A stretch of DNA of 64,000 bases, taken from assembly GCF_900177275.1 (NCBI RefSeq), contig NZ_FXAG01000004.1:1-64000 (forward strand), read 5' to 3'. A model generated the notes under the pieces. The model did not search any database and had not been told where the DNA came from. It worked only from the letters and a program-made list of their open reading frames with translations. The position numbers and the translations under genes were made by a program. Positions 46,465 through 54,850 of this stretch are shown piece by piece. Positions within the stretch are counted from its first letter, which is position 1; the number at the start of each line of letters is the position of its first letter. This DNA comes from Pseudogulbenkiania subflava DSM 22618 (GTDB lineage: Bacteria; Pseudomonadota; Gammaproteobacteria; Burkholderiales; Chromobacteriaceae).

Positions 46465-46477
46465 GTTACACAATAAC
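46465..46477. promoter_or_regulatory. Candidate operator GTTA-N5-TAAC before folE2
   Basis: The short dyad TGTTACACAATAACG ends 3 bases before the folE2 ATG and resembles half of a Zur-type TGTTATAxxATAACA box. Type IB cyclohydrolases are often under zinc-responsive control because they replace the zinc enzyme FolE. Similarity is partial. Confidence 0.3.
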
Positions 46478-46480
46478 GCA

Positions 46481-47275
46481 ATGAACCAAACCGCCATTCC
46501 TGACGTGCAAAGCTCGCACGACAGCCGCAACATTCCCATCAACAAGGTGGGTATCAAATCCATCCGCCACCCCATCAAGGTGGCCGAGCGCGACAACGGC
46601 GTGCAGCACACCGTCGGCCTGTTCAACATGTACGTGCACCTGCCGGCCCATTTCAAGGGCACGCACATGTCGCGCTTCGTCGAGATTCTCAACCAGCACG
46701 AGCGCGAAATCTCGGTCTCCTCGTTCGAGAGCATCGTGCGCGAGATGGTGCAACGCCTCGAGGCCGTGTCCGGCTACGTCGAGATGACCTTCCCCTACTT
46801 CGTCAACAAGACCGCTCCGGTCTCCGGCGTGCAGAGCCTGCTCGACTACGAAGTCACCTACGTTGGCGAATTGCGCGACGGCGAGTACCACTTCACCATG
46901 AAAGTGGTGGTCCCGGTGACCAGCCTGTGCCCGTGCTCGAAGAAAATCTCGCAGTACGGCGCGCACAACCAGCGCTCGCACGTCACGCTGACCGCCAGCA
47001 CCCACGAGCACGTCTGGATCGAAGAGCTGATCGACATCGCCGAAGACCAGGCCTCGTGCGAACTGTACGGGCTGCTCAAGCGCCCCGACGAAAAATTCGT
47101 CACCGAGCGCGCCTATGAAAACCCGAAATTCGTCGAGGACATGGTGCGCGACGTTGCCGCCGCGATGGACCGCGACGAGCGCATCCACGCCTACGTGGTG
47201 GAATCGGAAAACTTCGAATCCATCCACAACCACTCGGCCTACGCACTGATCGAGCGCGACAAGCGCCAGGGCTGA
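46481..47275 (+). CDS. folE2: GTP cyclohydrolase I type IB
   Basis: A 264-residue FolE2 (GCYH-IB) enzyme making dihydroneopterin triphosphate for folate and queuosine precursors. Diagnostic stretches: [38 protein letters not shown] and the metal-site cysteine [23 protein letters not shown] at 46481 is the family-typical start; the upstream ATG at 46463 gives only six more residues. Confidence 0.95.
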   Translation: MNQTAIPDVQSSHDSRNIPINKVGIKSIRHPIKVAERDNGVQHTVGLFNMYVHLPAHFKGTHMSRFVEILNQHEREISVSSFESIVREMVQRLEAVSGYVEMTFPYFVNKTAPVSGVQSLLDYEVTYVGELRDGEYHFTMKVVVPVTSLCPCSKKISQYGAHNQRSHVTLTASTHEHVWIEELIDIAEDQASCELYGLLKRPDEKFVTERAYENPKFVEDMVRDVAAAMDRDERIHAYVVESENFESIHNHSAYALIERDKRQG

Positions 47276-47295
47276 GCGCTACCGTAGCAAGCCAG

Positions 47296-47321
47296 GCGGC
47301 ATCCCGGGGGGTGCCGCTTTT
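47296..47321 (+). terminator. Rho-independent terminator of folE2
   Basis: GCGGCA (47296-47301) pairs with TGCCGC (47312-47317), extendable through CCC/GGG, followed by TTTTGTTTG. It lies 20 bases beyond the folE2 stop. Confidence 0.75.
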
Positions 47322-47349
47322 GTTTGTGCGCCACGCACGGACGGTATGG

Positions 47350-48159
47350 CTAGGGGCCGGCCGCTGCGCGCGGCGACAGCAGCGCCGGCAGCCGCTCCAT
47401 GATGCGCTGGGCGGTTTCCACCGGATGTTCCAGCGGGAACAGGTGCGAGCCGGCCTGTTGCGTGATCTGCATGCCAAAATGACGCCGGGCAAAAGCCAGG
47501 TCGGCCGGTTTCAGCAAACCCGACTGCTGCCCCACCACCAATAGCGCCGGCACCGTGAGACGACCGCGGTAGCGTGGCAAATCATGCGGCAAGCCTTCGA
47601 ATACCTGGTATTCGACCAAGGGGCGGAACTTGAGGCGGCGTCCGCCCTGCGCGTTGGGCACGGTGCCGTATTCGGCGTAATCGGCCAAACAATCCGGATC
47701 GAAACGGGCGAACACCGGTTTGTGGGCAAAATACTCGCGCACCCGCTGCACGCTGGGCCAGCTGTCACGCCGGCGCAGCGGGTTGCCGCCCGGCGTGATC
47801 TTCTGGATGAACCCCAGGCGCTTGGCGAGCCAGACGGTACGCGAACGCAAGGGGCCGAACAGCGGCGAATCCAGGATCACCAGCGCGCGGAACAGCTCCG
47901 GCCGGCGCAGGGCGGCATACAGCAGCAGCACCCCGCCCAGGGAATGGCCGACCCCGATCACCGGCCGGCCATACTGTTCGATGTGGCGAATGCACTCGTC
48001 CACCAGATACGGCCAGCCGTCGGTCACCGGATAAGCGGGATCGTGCCCCACTGCGTCGAGATAGCCGATCTGGTAATGTTCGGCCAAGGTAGCGAGAAAT
48101 TTGCGATACACGCTCGCCGGAAAGCTGTTGGCGTGGGCGAAATGAATAATCTCACTCAT
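47350..48159 (-). CDS. Alpha/beta hydrolase
   Basis: A 269-residue hydrolase. Oxyanion region HANSFPASVYRKF, nucleophile elbow GHSLGG (Ser73), and a terminal HLFPLEHP supplying the catalytic His fit the MhpC-like lipase/esterase fold. Substrate unknown. ATG at 48159 follows a poor ribosome-binding site (GGCAAAAAC). It is divergent from dsbD. Confidence 0.85.
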   Translation of the reverse strand: MSEIIHFAHANSFPASVYRKFLATLAEHYQIGYLDAVGHDPAYPVTDGWPYLVDECIRHIEQYGRPVIGVGHSLGGVLLLYAALRRPELFRALVILDSPLFGPLRSRTVWLAKRLGFIQKITPGGNPLRRRDSWPSVQRVREYFAHKPVFARFDPDCLADYAEYGTVPNAQGGRRLKFRPLVEYQVFEGLPHDLPRYRGRLTVPALLVVGQQSGLLKPADLAFARRHFGMQITQQAGSHLFPLEHPVETAQRIMERLPALLSPRAAAGP

Positions 48160-48316
48160 GTTTTTGCCTTGCCCCTGATTCGTGTCAGATAATTTCAGTG
48201 ATGGCTGCGCTATCATACGGCTCCGCTTTCCCGGCGACGTGGGTTCCCCAAACGTCCGTCGCGGAACCTGGGCCGCGTGCCGTGGTCCTTCAGCTAGCCC
48301 CTAGAACGATGCCGTT

Positions 48317-50107
48317 ATGTTGACCGTGACCCGATCTGCTTCGCTTTCCCTCTGGCAGCGCCTGACCCTGCTGCTGGCCTTGTTGTGCACCGCGACGCTC
48401 GCCCTGGCCGTGGCGCAGGAAGACCTGCTGCCGCCGGAAAAAGCCTTTCCCGCCCGACTTGAACAAAACGGCAACGAACTGCGGGTGATTTTCGATATCG
48501 CCGACGGCTACTACCTCTACCGCGACCGTACTCACATCGTCTCGGACCCCGCCGGGCAGATCGGCGAGCCCGTCTTCCCTACCGCCGACGTGAAAAACGA
48601 TCCATTCTTCGGCAAACAGAACGTCTACCACAAGCAAATCGCCATCACCGTGCCGCTCACGACGGCAGCCACCGACGGGCTCAAGCTCAAAGTCACCGCC
48701 CAGGGCTGCGCCGACGTCGGCGTCTGCTACCCGCCCTTGACCCAGACCCTCGCCGTGGGAGGCCAGACCGCCTCGACCCTGCCCTCCTGGCTAACCAGTA
48801 CGGCGGTAACGGGCACCACCACCGGCCAGAGCGATACCATCCGGCTCGCTGGTCAGGGCTGGCTGACGACCCTGGGCACCTTTTTCCTGGCCGGCCTCGG
48901 CATGGCGTTCACCGCCTGCATGTACCCGCTGCTGCCCATCGTGTCCTCGCTGATCGCCGGCCAGGGCAACACCCTCACCCGCCGCCGCGGCTTCCAGTTG
49001 TCGCTGACCTACGTGCAGGGCCTCGCCTTGACCTATACCGCCGTCGGCGTGGTAGCCGGCCTGACCGGGTCGCTGCTCACGGTGTGGCTGCAGCAGCCGG
49101 CCGTGGTACTCACCGCCAGCGCCCTGCTGGTGATCTTCGCGCTATCGATGTTCGACGTATTCTCGATCCAGCTGCCCAGCAGCTGGCAGACGCGTTTGAG
49201 CGAAACCTCCAACCGTCTCAGCGGCGGCAAGGTCGCTACCGTCTTCGGCATGGGCACGCTCTCCGCGCTGATCATCGGCCCCTGCGTAGCGCCCCCGCTG
49301 GCCTTGGCGCTGGGCTATATCGGCACCACCGGCGACGCCGTGCTGGGCGGCGCGGCACTGTACGCCATGGCGCTCGGCCTCGGCCTGCCGCTGATCCTGA
49401 TCGGCACCTACGGCGGCCATATCCTGCCCCGGGCCGGGGCCTGGATGCGCGGCGTCAAGGGCGTCTTCGGCGTGGTCATGCTGGGCCTGGCGATCTGGCT
49501 TGCCACCCCGTTCCTGTCCGGCCCCCTAGTCATGCTGCTGTGGGCGGCGCTGGGCATCGGTTCGGCCGTCTTCCTCAAAACCTTCGAGAACCTGCCCGGC
49601 AACGCCCACCCGGTGGCCAAGATCGGCAAGGCCATCGGCCTCGCGCTGTTCCTGATCGGCGCCGCCCAGCTGATCGGCGTACTGGGGGGCGAGACCAACC
49701 CGCGTTACCCGCTGAAATGGCTGAGCGGCAGCAACGCCCAGGCTCGCAGCATCACCCCGGCGTTCCAGCGCATCGGCAACGTGGCCGAACTCGATGCCAA
49801 GCTGGCCAGCGCCGGCGGCAAACCATTGCTGCTCGACTTCTACGCCGACTGGTGCGTCTCCTGCAAGGAAATGGACGAATCCACCTTCGGCAACGCCCGC
49901 GTCGCCGACAAGCTGAGTCAGTTCGTACTGGTCCGTGCCGATGTCACCGCCAACAGCCCTGAGCACCAGGCCCTGCTCAAGCGCTTCGGGCTGTTCGGCC
50001 CGCCCGGCATCATCCTGTTCAACGCTCAGAGCCGCGAGGCCGATCGCATCATTGGCTTCATGGAAGCCGAACCCTTCCTGCAGCGGCTGCAAAAACTGGT
50101 GCCTTAG
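48317..50107 (+). CDS. dsbD: Thiol:disulfide interchange protein DsbD
   Basis: A 596-residue protein in the full three-domain form: signal peptide (about 1-34), periplasmic alpha domain with GCADVGVCYPP, eight-helix membrane beta domain with the redox cysteines in FTACMYPLLP and IGPCVAPPLA, and C-terminal thioredoxin gamma domain with DWCVSCKE near 512. It carries electrons from cytoplasmic thioredoxin to periplasmic DsbC, cytochrome c maturation and others. Its stop codon TAG is partly supplied by an inserted element that replaced an original TAA. Confidence 0.95.
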   Translation: MLTVTRSASLSLWQRLTLLLALLCTATLALAVAQEDLLPPEKAFPARLEQNGNELRVIFDIADGYYLYRDRTHIVSDPAGQIGEPVFPTADVKNDPFFGKQNVYHKQIAITVPLTTAATDGLKLKVTAQGCADVGVCYPPLTQTLAVGGQTASTLPSWLTSTAVTGTTTGQSDTIRLAGQGWLTTLGTFFLAGLGMAFTACMYPLLPIVSSLIAGQGNTLTRRRGFQLSLTYVQGLALTYTAVGVVAGLTGSLLTVWLQQPAVVLTASALLVIFALSMFDVFSIQLPSSWQTRLSETSNRLSGGKVATVFGMGTLSALIIGPCVAPPLALALGYIGTTGDAVLGGAALYAMALGLGLPLILIGTYGGHILPRAGAWMRGVKGVFGVVMLGLAIWLATPFLSGPLVMLLWAALGIGSAVFLKTFENLPGNAHPVAKIGKAIGLALFLIGAAQLIGVLGGETNPRYPLKWLSGSNAQARSITPAFQRIGNVAELDAKLASAGGKPLLLDFYADWCVSCKEMDESTFGNARVADKLSQFVLVRADVTANSPEHQALLKRFGLFGPPGIILFNAQSREADRIIGFMEAEPFLQRLQKLVP

Positions 50108-50356
50108 AGCCTGTTCAAAGTCTTTTTGCGGCTGCGGCCGAGTACTGCCGGATGCAGCGCTAGAAGAGAGTCCCGCCGCAGTGTCATTCACTGCCAGGGA
50201 CGAACGACAACGCGATGCGCCGGCAGTACCCGGCCCCGAAGGGCTGGCCCGGCAAACGGCCAGCTGCGGTGTTGGACGGCTTGACCTTAGAATGACTAAG
50301 GCCTGCACCGTCCGCCTAGCATCTAGCGCAGTCGGAAAAAGACTTTGAACAGGCTC
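50107..50356. mobile_element. 250-bp MITE of a second family at the dsbD stop codon (TSD TTA)
   Basis: Perfect 21-bp terminal inverted repeats beginning GAGCCTGTTCAAAGTC (50107-50127 and 50336-50356). TTA is duplicated at 50104-50106 and 50357-50359. Interior arms TACTGCCGG / CCGGCAGTA also pair. No transposase frame. The first base of the element supplies the G of the dsbD stop TAG; the uninterrupted site would read CCT TAA. Confidence 0.88.
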
Positions 50357-50445
50357 TTAAGCCGCACCGGCTGCCGTGCCCGCCGGACAAGCCTGATCCT
50401 CCCGGCTAGAATGACGGCTTGTTTCTTACCCGACGGGGTTCATTC

Positions 50446-51528
50446 ATGCTGGACAAGGGTTTTGCCGGAATCGGCGTCATGGCCGTGCTACGAGTCGCCA
50501 TCGTTGCGCTCCTGGTCTGGGCCTGCCTGCAGGTCATCCTGCCCTTTCTCGGGGCACTGACCTGGGCGGTGATCATCGCCATTTCCGCCTGGCCGCTGTA
50601 CCAGCGCCTGACCCAATGCCTGCGCGGGCGCGGCAAGCTCGCAGCCTTGCTGGTGGTCCTCCTGCTTGGCCTGGCGCTGGCCGTTCCCCTGGGGCTGATG
50701 GTGCTGACGCTGACGGATACCCTGCCCCACCTGAACGGCATCGCCCACGGCCTGGCCAACTTCACCTTGCCGCCCCCTCCCGCCTGGCTGAGCAAGATTC
50801 CGCTGATGGGCGAGGCGCTCACCCAGTACTGGGTCACGGCGCAAACCGACCTGCCCGGCCTGCTCGCCCGGCTCAAGCCGTGGATCAACCAGGGCGCCCT
50901 GTGGCTGTTGGGTCGTGGCGCAATGCTGGGGGTGAGCCTGCTGGAAATCGTCATGGCCATCATCGTCGCCGGCCTGCTGCTTGCCAACGGCGAGGCCCTG
51001 TGGCGCATCGCCGAGCGCGTCATCAACAAGCTGGGCGGCGCCTCGGCCAGCGAGCTGCCCCAAGTGGTGGCCCGCACGATCCGCGGCGTCACCACCGGCG
51101 TGGTCGGCACCGCGCTGGTCCAGACCATCCTGTGCGTGATCGGGCTGCTGATTGCCGGCGTGCCCGGCGCGCTGGCGCTCGGCTTCCTGTGCTTCGTGAT
51201 CGCCGTGGCCCAACTGCCGACCCTGCTGGTCTGGCTGCCGGCAGCCGGCTGGGTGTTCTATACCGGTGCCACCGGCATGGGCGTGTTCCTGCTGCTGTGG
51301 GGCTTCCTGCTGGTCAACACCATCGACAACGTACTCAAGCCCCTGCTGATCAGCCAAGGCGCCAAGCTGCCGCTGTCACTGATCTTCCTCGGTGTCATCG
51401 GCGGCCTCCTGGCCTGGGGCATCATCGGCCTGTTCATCGGCCCCACCCTGCTGGCGATCGGTTTCTCGCTGTTCCAGTTCTGGCTCAACAACGACGAAGA
51501 GGCCGAAACCAAGCCGGAACGCCCCTGA
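50446..51528 (+). CDS. AI-2E family transporter (YdiK-like)
   Basis: A 360-residue membrane protein with about eight helices: an N-terminal pair, a long amphipathic/periplasmic stretch (about 95-145), then GVPGALALGFLCFVIAVAQL, NTIDNVLKPLLISQGAKLP and GGLLAWGIIGLFIGPTLLAI, all typical of the family. Members export the AI-2 signal or act as Na+/H+ antiporters; the substrate here is not determinable. ATG at 50446 preferred; nine codons upstream is another ATG. Confidence 0.88.
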   Translation: MLDKGFAGIGVMAVLRVAIVALLVWACLQVILPFLGALTWAVIIAISAWPLYQRLTQCLRGRGKLAALLVVLLLGLALAVPLGLMVLTLTDTLPHLNGIAHGLANFTLPPPPAWLSKIPLMGEALTQYWVTAQTDLPGLLARLKPWINQGALWLLGRGAMLGVSLLEIVMAIIVAGLLLANGEALWRIAERVINKLGGASASELPQVVARTIRGVTTGVVGTALVQTILCVIGLLIAGVPGALALGFLCFVIAVAQLPTLLVWLPAAGWVFYTGATGMGVFLLLWGFLLVNTIDNVLKPLLISQGAKLPLSLIFLGVIGGLLAWGIIGLFIGPTLLAIGFSLFQFWLNNDEEAETKPERP

Positions 51529-51534
51529 AAACGA

Positions 51535-51558
51535 CAGGCCGGAACACTGTCCGGCCTG
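51535..51558. terminator. Shared terminator between convergent genes
   Basis: A perfect 9-bp stem CAGGCCGGA / TCCGGCCTG with a 6-base loop, in the 42-base gap between the AI-2E transporter and the thiolase. On the minus strand it is followed by GTCGTTTT, so it best suits the thiolase transcript. Confidence 0.65.
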
Positions 51559-51570
51559 CCATCGCTCACC

Positions 51571-52755
51571 TCATACCAGCTCAAGCGCCAGCGCGGTAGC
51601 CTCGCCGCCGCCGATACACAGGCTGGCCACACCCTTCTTGCCGCCGCGCCGCTGCAACGCAGCGATCAGCGTAACCAGGATGCGCGCTCCGGAAGCGCCG
51701 ATCGGGTGTCCCAGCGCGCAGGCGCCGCCGTTGACGTTGACCTTGTCGTGCGGCAAGCCCAGTTCCTGCATCGCGGCCATGGTGACCACGGCGAAGGCTT
51801 CGTTGATTTCAAACAGGTCAACGTCACCAGGCTGCCAACCGATCTTGGCAAACAGCTGGCGCATGGCACCGACCGGTGCCGTGGTGAACCAGGACGGCTC
51901 CTGGGCAAAGGTGCTGTGGCCGACGATGCGGGCGAGCGGCGTGAGCCCGCGCGCCCGGGCCTCGTCCTCACTCATCAGCACCAGTGCCGCGGCGCCATCG
52001 GAAATCGAACTGGCGTTGGCTGCCGTAACGGTGCCATCCGGCTTGAAGGCGGGTTTCAGGGAAGGAATCTTGTCCGGGCGCGCCTTGAGCGGCTGCTCAT
52101 CGGTATCGACCACCGTCTCACCCGACCTGCCAGGCAACTTGACGGCGGCGATCTCGCCGGCGAAGGCCCCGCTTTCGATCGCCGCCACCGCGCGCGCCAG
52201 CGAGCTCAGCGCAAACTCGTCTTGGGCTGCCCGGCTGAAACCGAAGCGCTCGGCACAAAGCTCGGCGAATACCCCCATCAGCTTGCCCTTGTCGTAGGCG
52301 TCTTCCAGGCCGTCGAGGAACATGTGATCCTTGAGTTCGCCATGCCCGAGACGCAGACCGCCACGCGCCTTCGGGATCAGGTAAGGCGCGTTGGACATGC
52401 TTTCCATGCCACCGGCCACCATCACCTTGGCCGAGCCGGCCAGCAACAGGTCGTGTGCCAGCATCACCGCCTTCATGCCCGAACCGCACATCTTGTTGAG
52501 GGTGGTGCAGCCGGTCGCCAGCGGCAGCCCGGCCTTGAGACTGGCCTGTCTGGCCGGCGCCTGGCCCTGTCCGGCGGGCAGCACGCAGCCCATGATCACT
52601 TCGTCGACGCTGGCCGCATCGATGCCGGCGCGCTCGACCGCCGCCGCCATCGCCACCGCACCGAGTTCGCTCGCCGTCAGCGGCGACAGGCTGCCCTGCA
52701 GCCCTCCCATCGGGGTCCTGGCCATTCCGACGATCACGATAGACTGGTTTTGCAT
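51571..52755 (-). CDS. Acetyl-CoA C-acetyltransferase (thiolase)
   Basis: A 394-residue thiolase with the acyl-carrier cysteine in NKMCGSGMKAV (Cys90), the active-site His in GGACALGHPIGASGAR and the second Cys in ASLCIGGGEATAL. It interconverts acetoacetyl-CoA and two acetyl-CoA. A LiuR-like operator lies 40 bases upstream, which suggests a role in branched-chain amino acid or acetoacetate breakdown rather than polymer synthesis. Good AGGTGCAGC leader before the ATG. Confidence 0.92.
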   Translation of the reverse strand: MQNQSIVIVGMARTPMGGLQGSLSPLTASELGAVAMAAAVERAGIDAASVDEVIMGCVLPAGQGQAPARQASLKAGLPLATGCTTLNKMCGSGMKAVMLAHDLLLAGSAKVMVAGGMESMSNAPYLIPKARGGLRLGHGELKDHMFLDGLEDAYDKGKLMGVFAELCAERFGFSRAAQDEFALSSLARAVAAIESGAFAGEIAAVKLPGRSGETVVDTDEQPLKARPDKIPSLKPAFKPDGTVTAANASSISDGAAALVLMSEDEARARGLTPLARIVGHSTFAQEPSWFTTAPVGAMRQLFAKIGWQPGDVDLFEINEAFAVVTMAAMQELGLPHDKVNVNGGACALGHPIGASGARILVTLIAALQRRGGKKGVASLCIGGGEATALALELV

Positions 52756-52793
52756 GCTGCACCTCGATAAAGGGAACGTTGATTCGATTACAT

Positions 52794-52813
52794 TACGTTA
52801 ACGTCAACGTAAA
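52794..52813. promoter_or_regulatory. Candidate LiuR-type operator, TTACGTT-N6-AACGTAA
   Basis: Perfect 7-bp inverted arms with a 6-base spacer that itself contains AACGTC. The pattern of repeated ACGT steps resembles sites of the MerR-family regulator LiuR of leucine/isovalerate catabolism. It stands between the divergently placed thiolase promoter and the end of the YkgJ gene, about 40 bases upstream of the thiolase start. Confidence 0.5.
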
Positions 52814-52834
52814 ATCAATCACCCTGCACCGGCC

Positions 52835-53182
52835 TCACCCCAAAGGCAGCGGCGGCAGGCCATGCTGGGCGCGCGCCCGGTTGCAGGCCTCTTCGAACAC
52901 GCCAATACCGGCACGCATGGCGAATTCGCGACAGGGTGACGGCCGGTGTTCGTAGATACCGCAGCGCACTTCCTCGCCGATCTTGCCGACCAGCGCGATG
53001 CAGCGCGGCCGGGCGTAATCGGTGCCGCGCAACCGCACCAGGGAGGCGGTTTCCTCGTCGGCCAACCGCTCCGGCACGCGCCCGCCCGGCTCGCAGTCGA
53101 GCTCGGAACGGTGGAAAGTGACGCGGAAGGCAGCGCAGCAGGCGCCACAGGAAAGACAGGCATTGTGTAGACGGTCCGTCAC
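52835..53182 (-). CDS. YkgJ-family cysteine cluster protein
   Basis: A 115-residue protein starting MTDRLHNACLSCGACCAAF, with later cysteines in PRCIALVG, VRCGIYEHRPSPCREF and EEACNRA. This is the CxxCGxCC cluster of UPF0153/YkgJ proteins, thought to bind zinc or an iron-sulfur centre. Function unknown. It is upstream of, and on the same strand as, the thiolase, with the LiuR-like operator between them. Confidence 0.88.
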   Translation of the reverse strand: MTDRLHNACLSCGACCAAFRVTFHRSELDCEPGGRVPERLADEETASLVRLRGTDYARPRCIALVGKIGEEVRCGIYEHRPSPCREFAMRAGIGVFEEACNRARAQHGLPPLPLG

Positions 53183-53542
53183 GAGAGAAACTCCAGATGC
53201 AGGCTAGTTCCAAAAAGCAGTGGCAATGAGAACGCGAAGGCCAGTACGCTGGGCCGCAGACAGCACGGCAATGGCCCGCCGAGCGAACCAACGATTCGCA
53301 CGCAGTCCATGTAACGCAGCCGGCAACGTTATCGCTTCCAAGGCAAAGTGGAATATGGTTCGGTTTTCTGGCGGATAATGCCTTCATGCCCTTCCCGCGG
53401 CAACTCTCGGCATGGGCGAATGGCGTTCCTGCGGTGAATCCAGGCCGGCGGTAGAAGCATGGCGACGCACCGACAACGGCGCGAGACCAGTATGGGAACG
53501 CGCAACAGGCTTATCCACCCGCACTCACGGCGAGACTACACC
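53183..53542. other. Divergent intergenic region without a recognisable gene
   Basis: No gene is supported; frames here lack domains. A GATAAT hexamer (53374-53379) could be a plus-strand -10 element for the phosphodiesterase gene, though no good -35 stands before it. Nothing else is evident. Confidence 0.45.
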
Positions 53543-54724
53543 ATGCAACAGCATTGCCTTGGCGCCAGCTGGCCCGACTACCACGGCCGCAGCCTGCTCA
53601 ATCTCACCGCCACGTTGGCCGAAGCCCTCGGCGGCCCCACCGGCCACCTTCCGCTGCGACACCCGGCGCTGACCGGGCTGGCGGCACGCCGCCACGTGGT
53701 GCTGCTGGTGATCGACGGGCTGGGAGAACAGCAGCTGCAGGCACTCGGGCCGGAGAGCACCCTGCGCCGGTACCAGCACGGCACGCTGACCTCGGTCTTC
53801 CCATCCACCACGGCCGCCGCCATCACCACGCTGATGACCGGCGAACCACCGGTACGGCATGGGCTGACGGGCTGGCACGTTTACCAGAAAAACCCGGAGC
53901 GCATTGTTGCAGCCCTGCCGCTGACGGTGCGCTGGCCGGAAGACGACACCAGCGATGCCGCCACCGTAGCCGAGACCCTGTTCGAAACACCCGCTCTGTT
54001 CGACCGCTTCGACCGCCCGGCCACGGTGCTGCACCCGGCCTACATCAGCGACTCGCCCTACAGCCGCCAGCACTCGGGGCAGGCCCGGCGCCTAGCCTAT
54101 CGTGGCATCGAGGACTTGTTTGGCCAGTTGCAACAGATCATGCAGGCCGACAACGGCCCGAGCTTTGTCTACGGCTACCTGCCGCAGCTCGACAGCGCGA
54201 TGCACGCCCACGGCACGCGAGCCGAGCCGGTGCGGCAGCTGTTCGCCCAAATCGATCAGGCATTCCGGCAATTCACCGAATCACTGCGCGGCCAGGATGT
54301 CACCGTGCTAGTCACTGCCGATCACGGCTTCATCGATGCGCCGCTGGAGCGGCAGATCGATCTGGAAGACTATCCCGAACTGCTGGAAGACCTGCGCGCC
54401 CCCTTGTCCGGCGAGCGGCGCGTGACGTTCTGCCACGTGCGGCCCGGCCGCTGCGAGGCCTTTCTCGCCAACGCCCGGCGCCTGCTCGGCCACGCCGCCT
54501 GGTGCCTGGAAAGCGGGGTGCTGCTGGAGCAAGGCGTCTTCGGCCCCGGCCCGCAGCATGCGGAACTGGCGCAACGCATCGGCGAAGCGGTGCTTATCAT
54601 GAAGGACGACTGGACCCTGCGCGACCTCGCCCCCGGCGAAAAGCCCTACTACCTGCCCGGCGTGCATGCCGGCGTCAGCGCGGCGGAAATGACGGTGCCG
54701 CTGATCGTGTTCGACGGGCGCTGA
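53543..54724 (+). CDS. Type I phosphodiesterase/nucleotide pyrophosphatase (alkaline phosphatase superfamily)
   Basis: A 393-residue protein. Metal-site residues appear in order: VLLVIDGLGEQQL (Asp), SVFPSTTAAAITTLMTGEPP (catalytic Thr), VTADHGFID (Asp-His) and a final LPGVHAGVS (His). HGLTGWHVY and LPQLDSAMHAHG are also typical. No signal peptide, so cytoplasmic. Substrate unknown; a phosphodiester or nucleotide. ATG at 53543 is chosen because upstream residues are not domain-like; the ribosome-binding site is weak. Confidence 0.85.
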   Translation: MQQHCLGASWPDYHGRSLLNLTATLAEALGGPTGHLPLRHPALTGLAARRHVVLLVIDGLGEQQLQALGPESTLRRYQHGTLTSVFPSTTAAAITTLMTGEPPVRHGLTGWHVYQKNPERIVAALPLTVRWPEDDTSDAATVAETLFETPALFDRFDRPATVLHPAYISDSPYSRQHSGQARRLAYRGIEDLFGQLQQIMQADNGPSFVYGYLPQLDSAMHAHGTRAEPVRQLFAQIDQAFRQFTESLRGQDVTVLVTADHGFIDAPLERQIDLEDYPELLEDLRAPLSGERRVTFCHVRPGRCEAFLANARRLLGHAAWCLESGVLLEQGVFGPGPQHAELAQRIGEAVLIMKDDWTLRDLAPGEKPYYLPGVHAGVSAAEMTVPLIVFDGR

Positions 54725-54733
54725 GCCAGCCTG

Positions 54734-54850
54734 TTAGGCCACCCAACACATGATGCCCCGCAACACCAGCGCCACCACCGCCAGGGCAGCGACGCCGGCC
54801 AGCCACAGACCGACGAACCACAGCAGCCGCTTCATGGCCGGGGCGCTCAT
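54734..54850 (-). CDS. DUF2474-type small membrane protein of the bd oxidase
   Basis: A 38-residue protein starting MSAPAMKRLLWFVGLWLAG, one membrane helix. It overlaps the cioB stop (TGATG) and is the last gene of the unit. Such mini-proteins (CydX or DUF2474) accompany bd-type oxidases and stabilise the complex; the KRLLWFxxLW start is the DUF2474 pattern. Found by translating the sequence beyond the cioB stop, as it is too short for usual gene calling. Confidence 0.75.
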   Translation of the reverse strand: MSAPAMKRLLWFVGLWLAGVAALAVVALVLRGIMCWVA

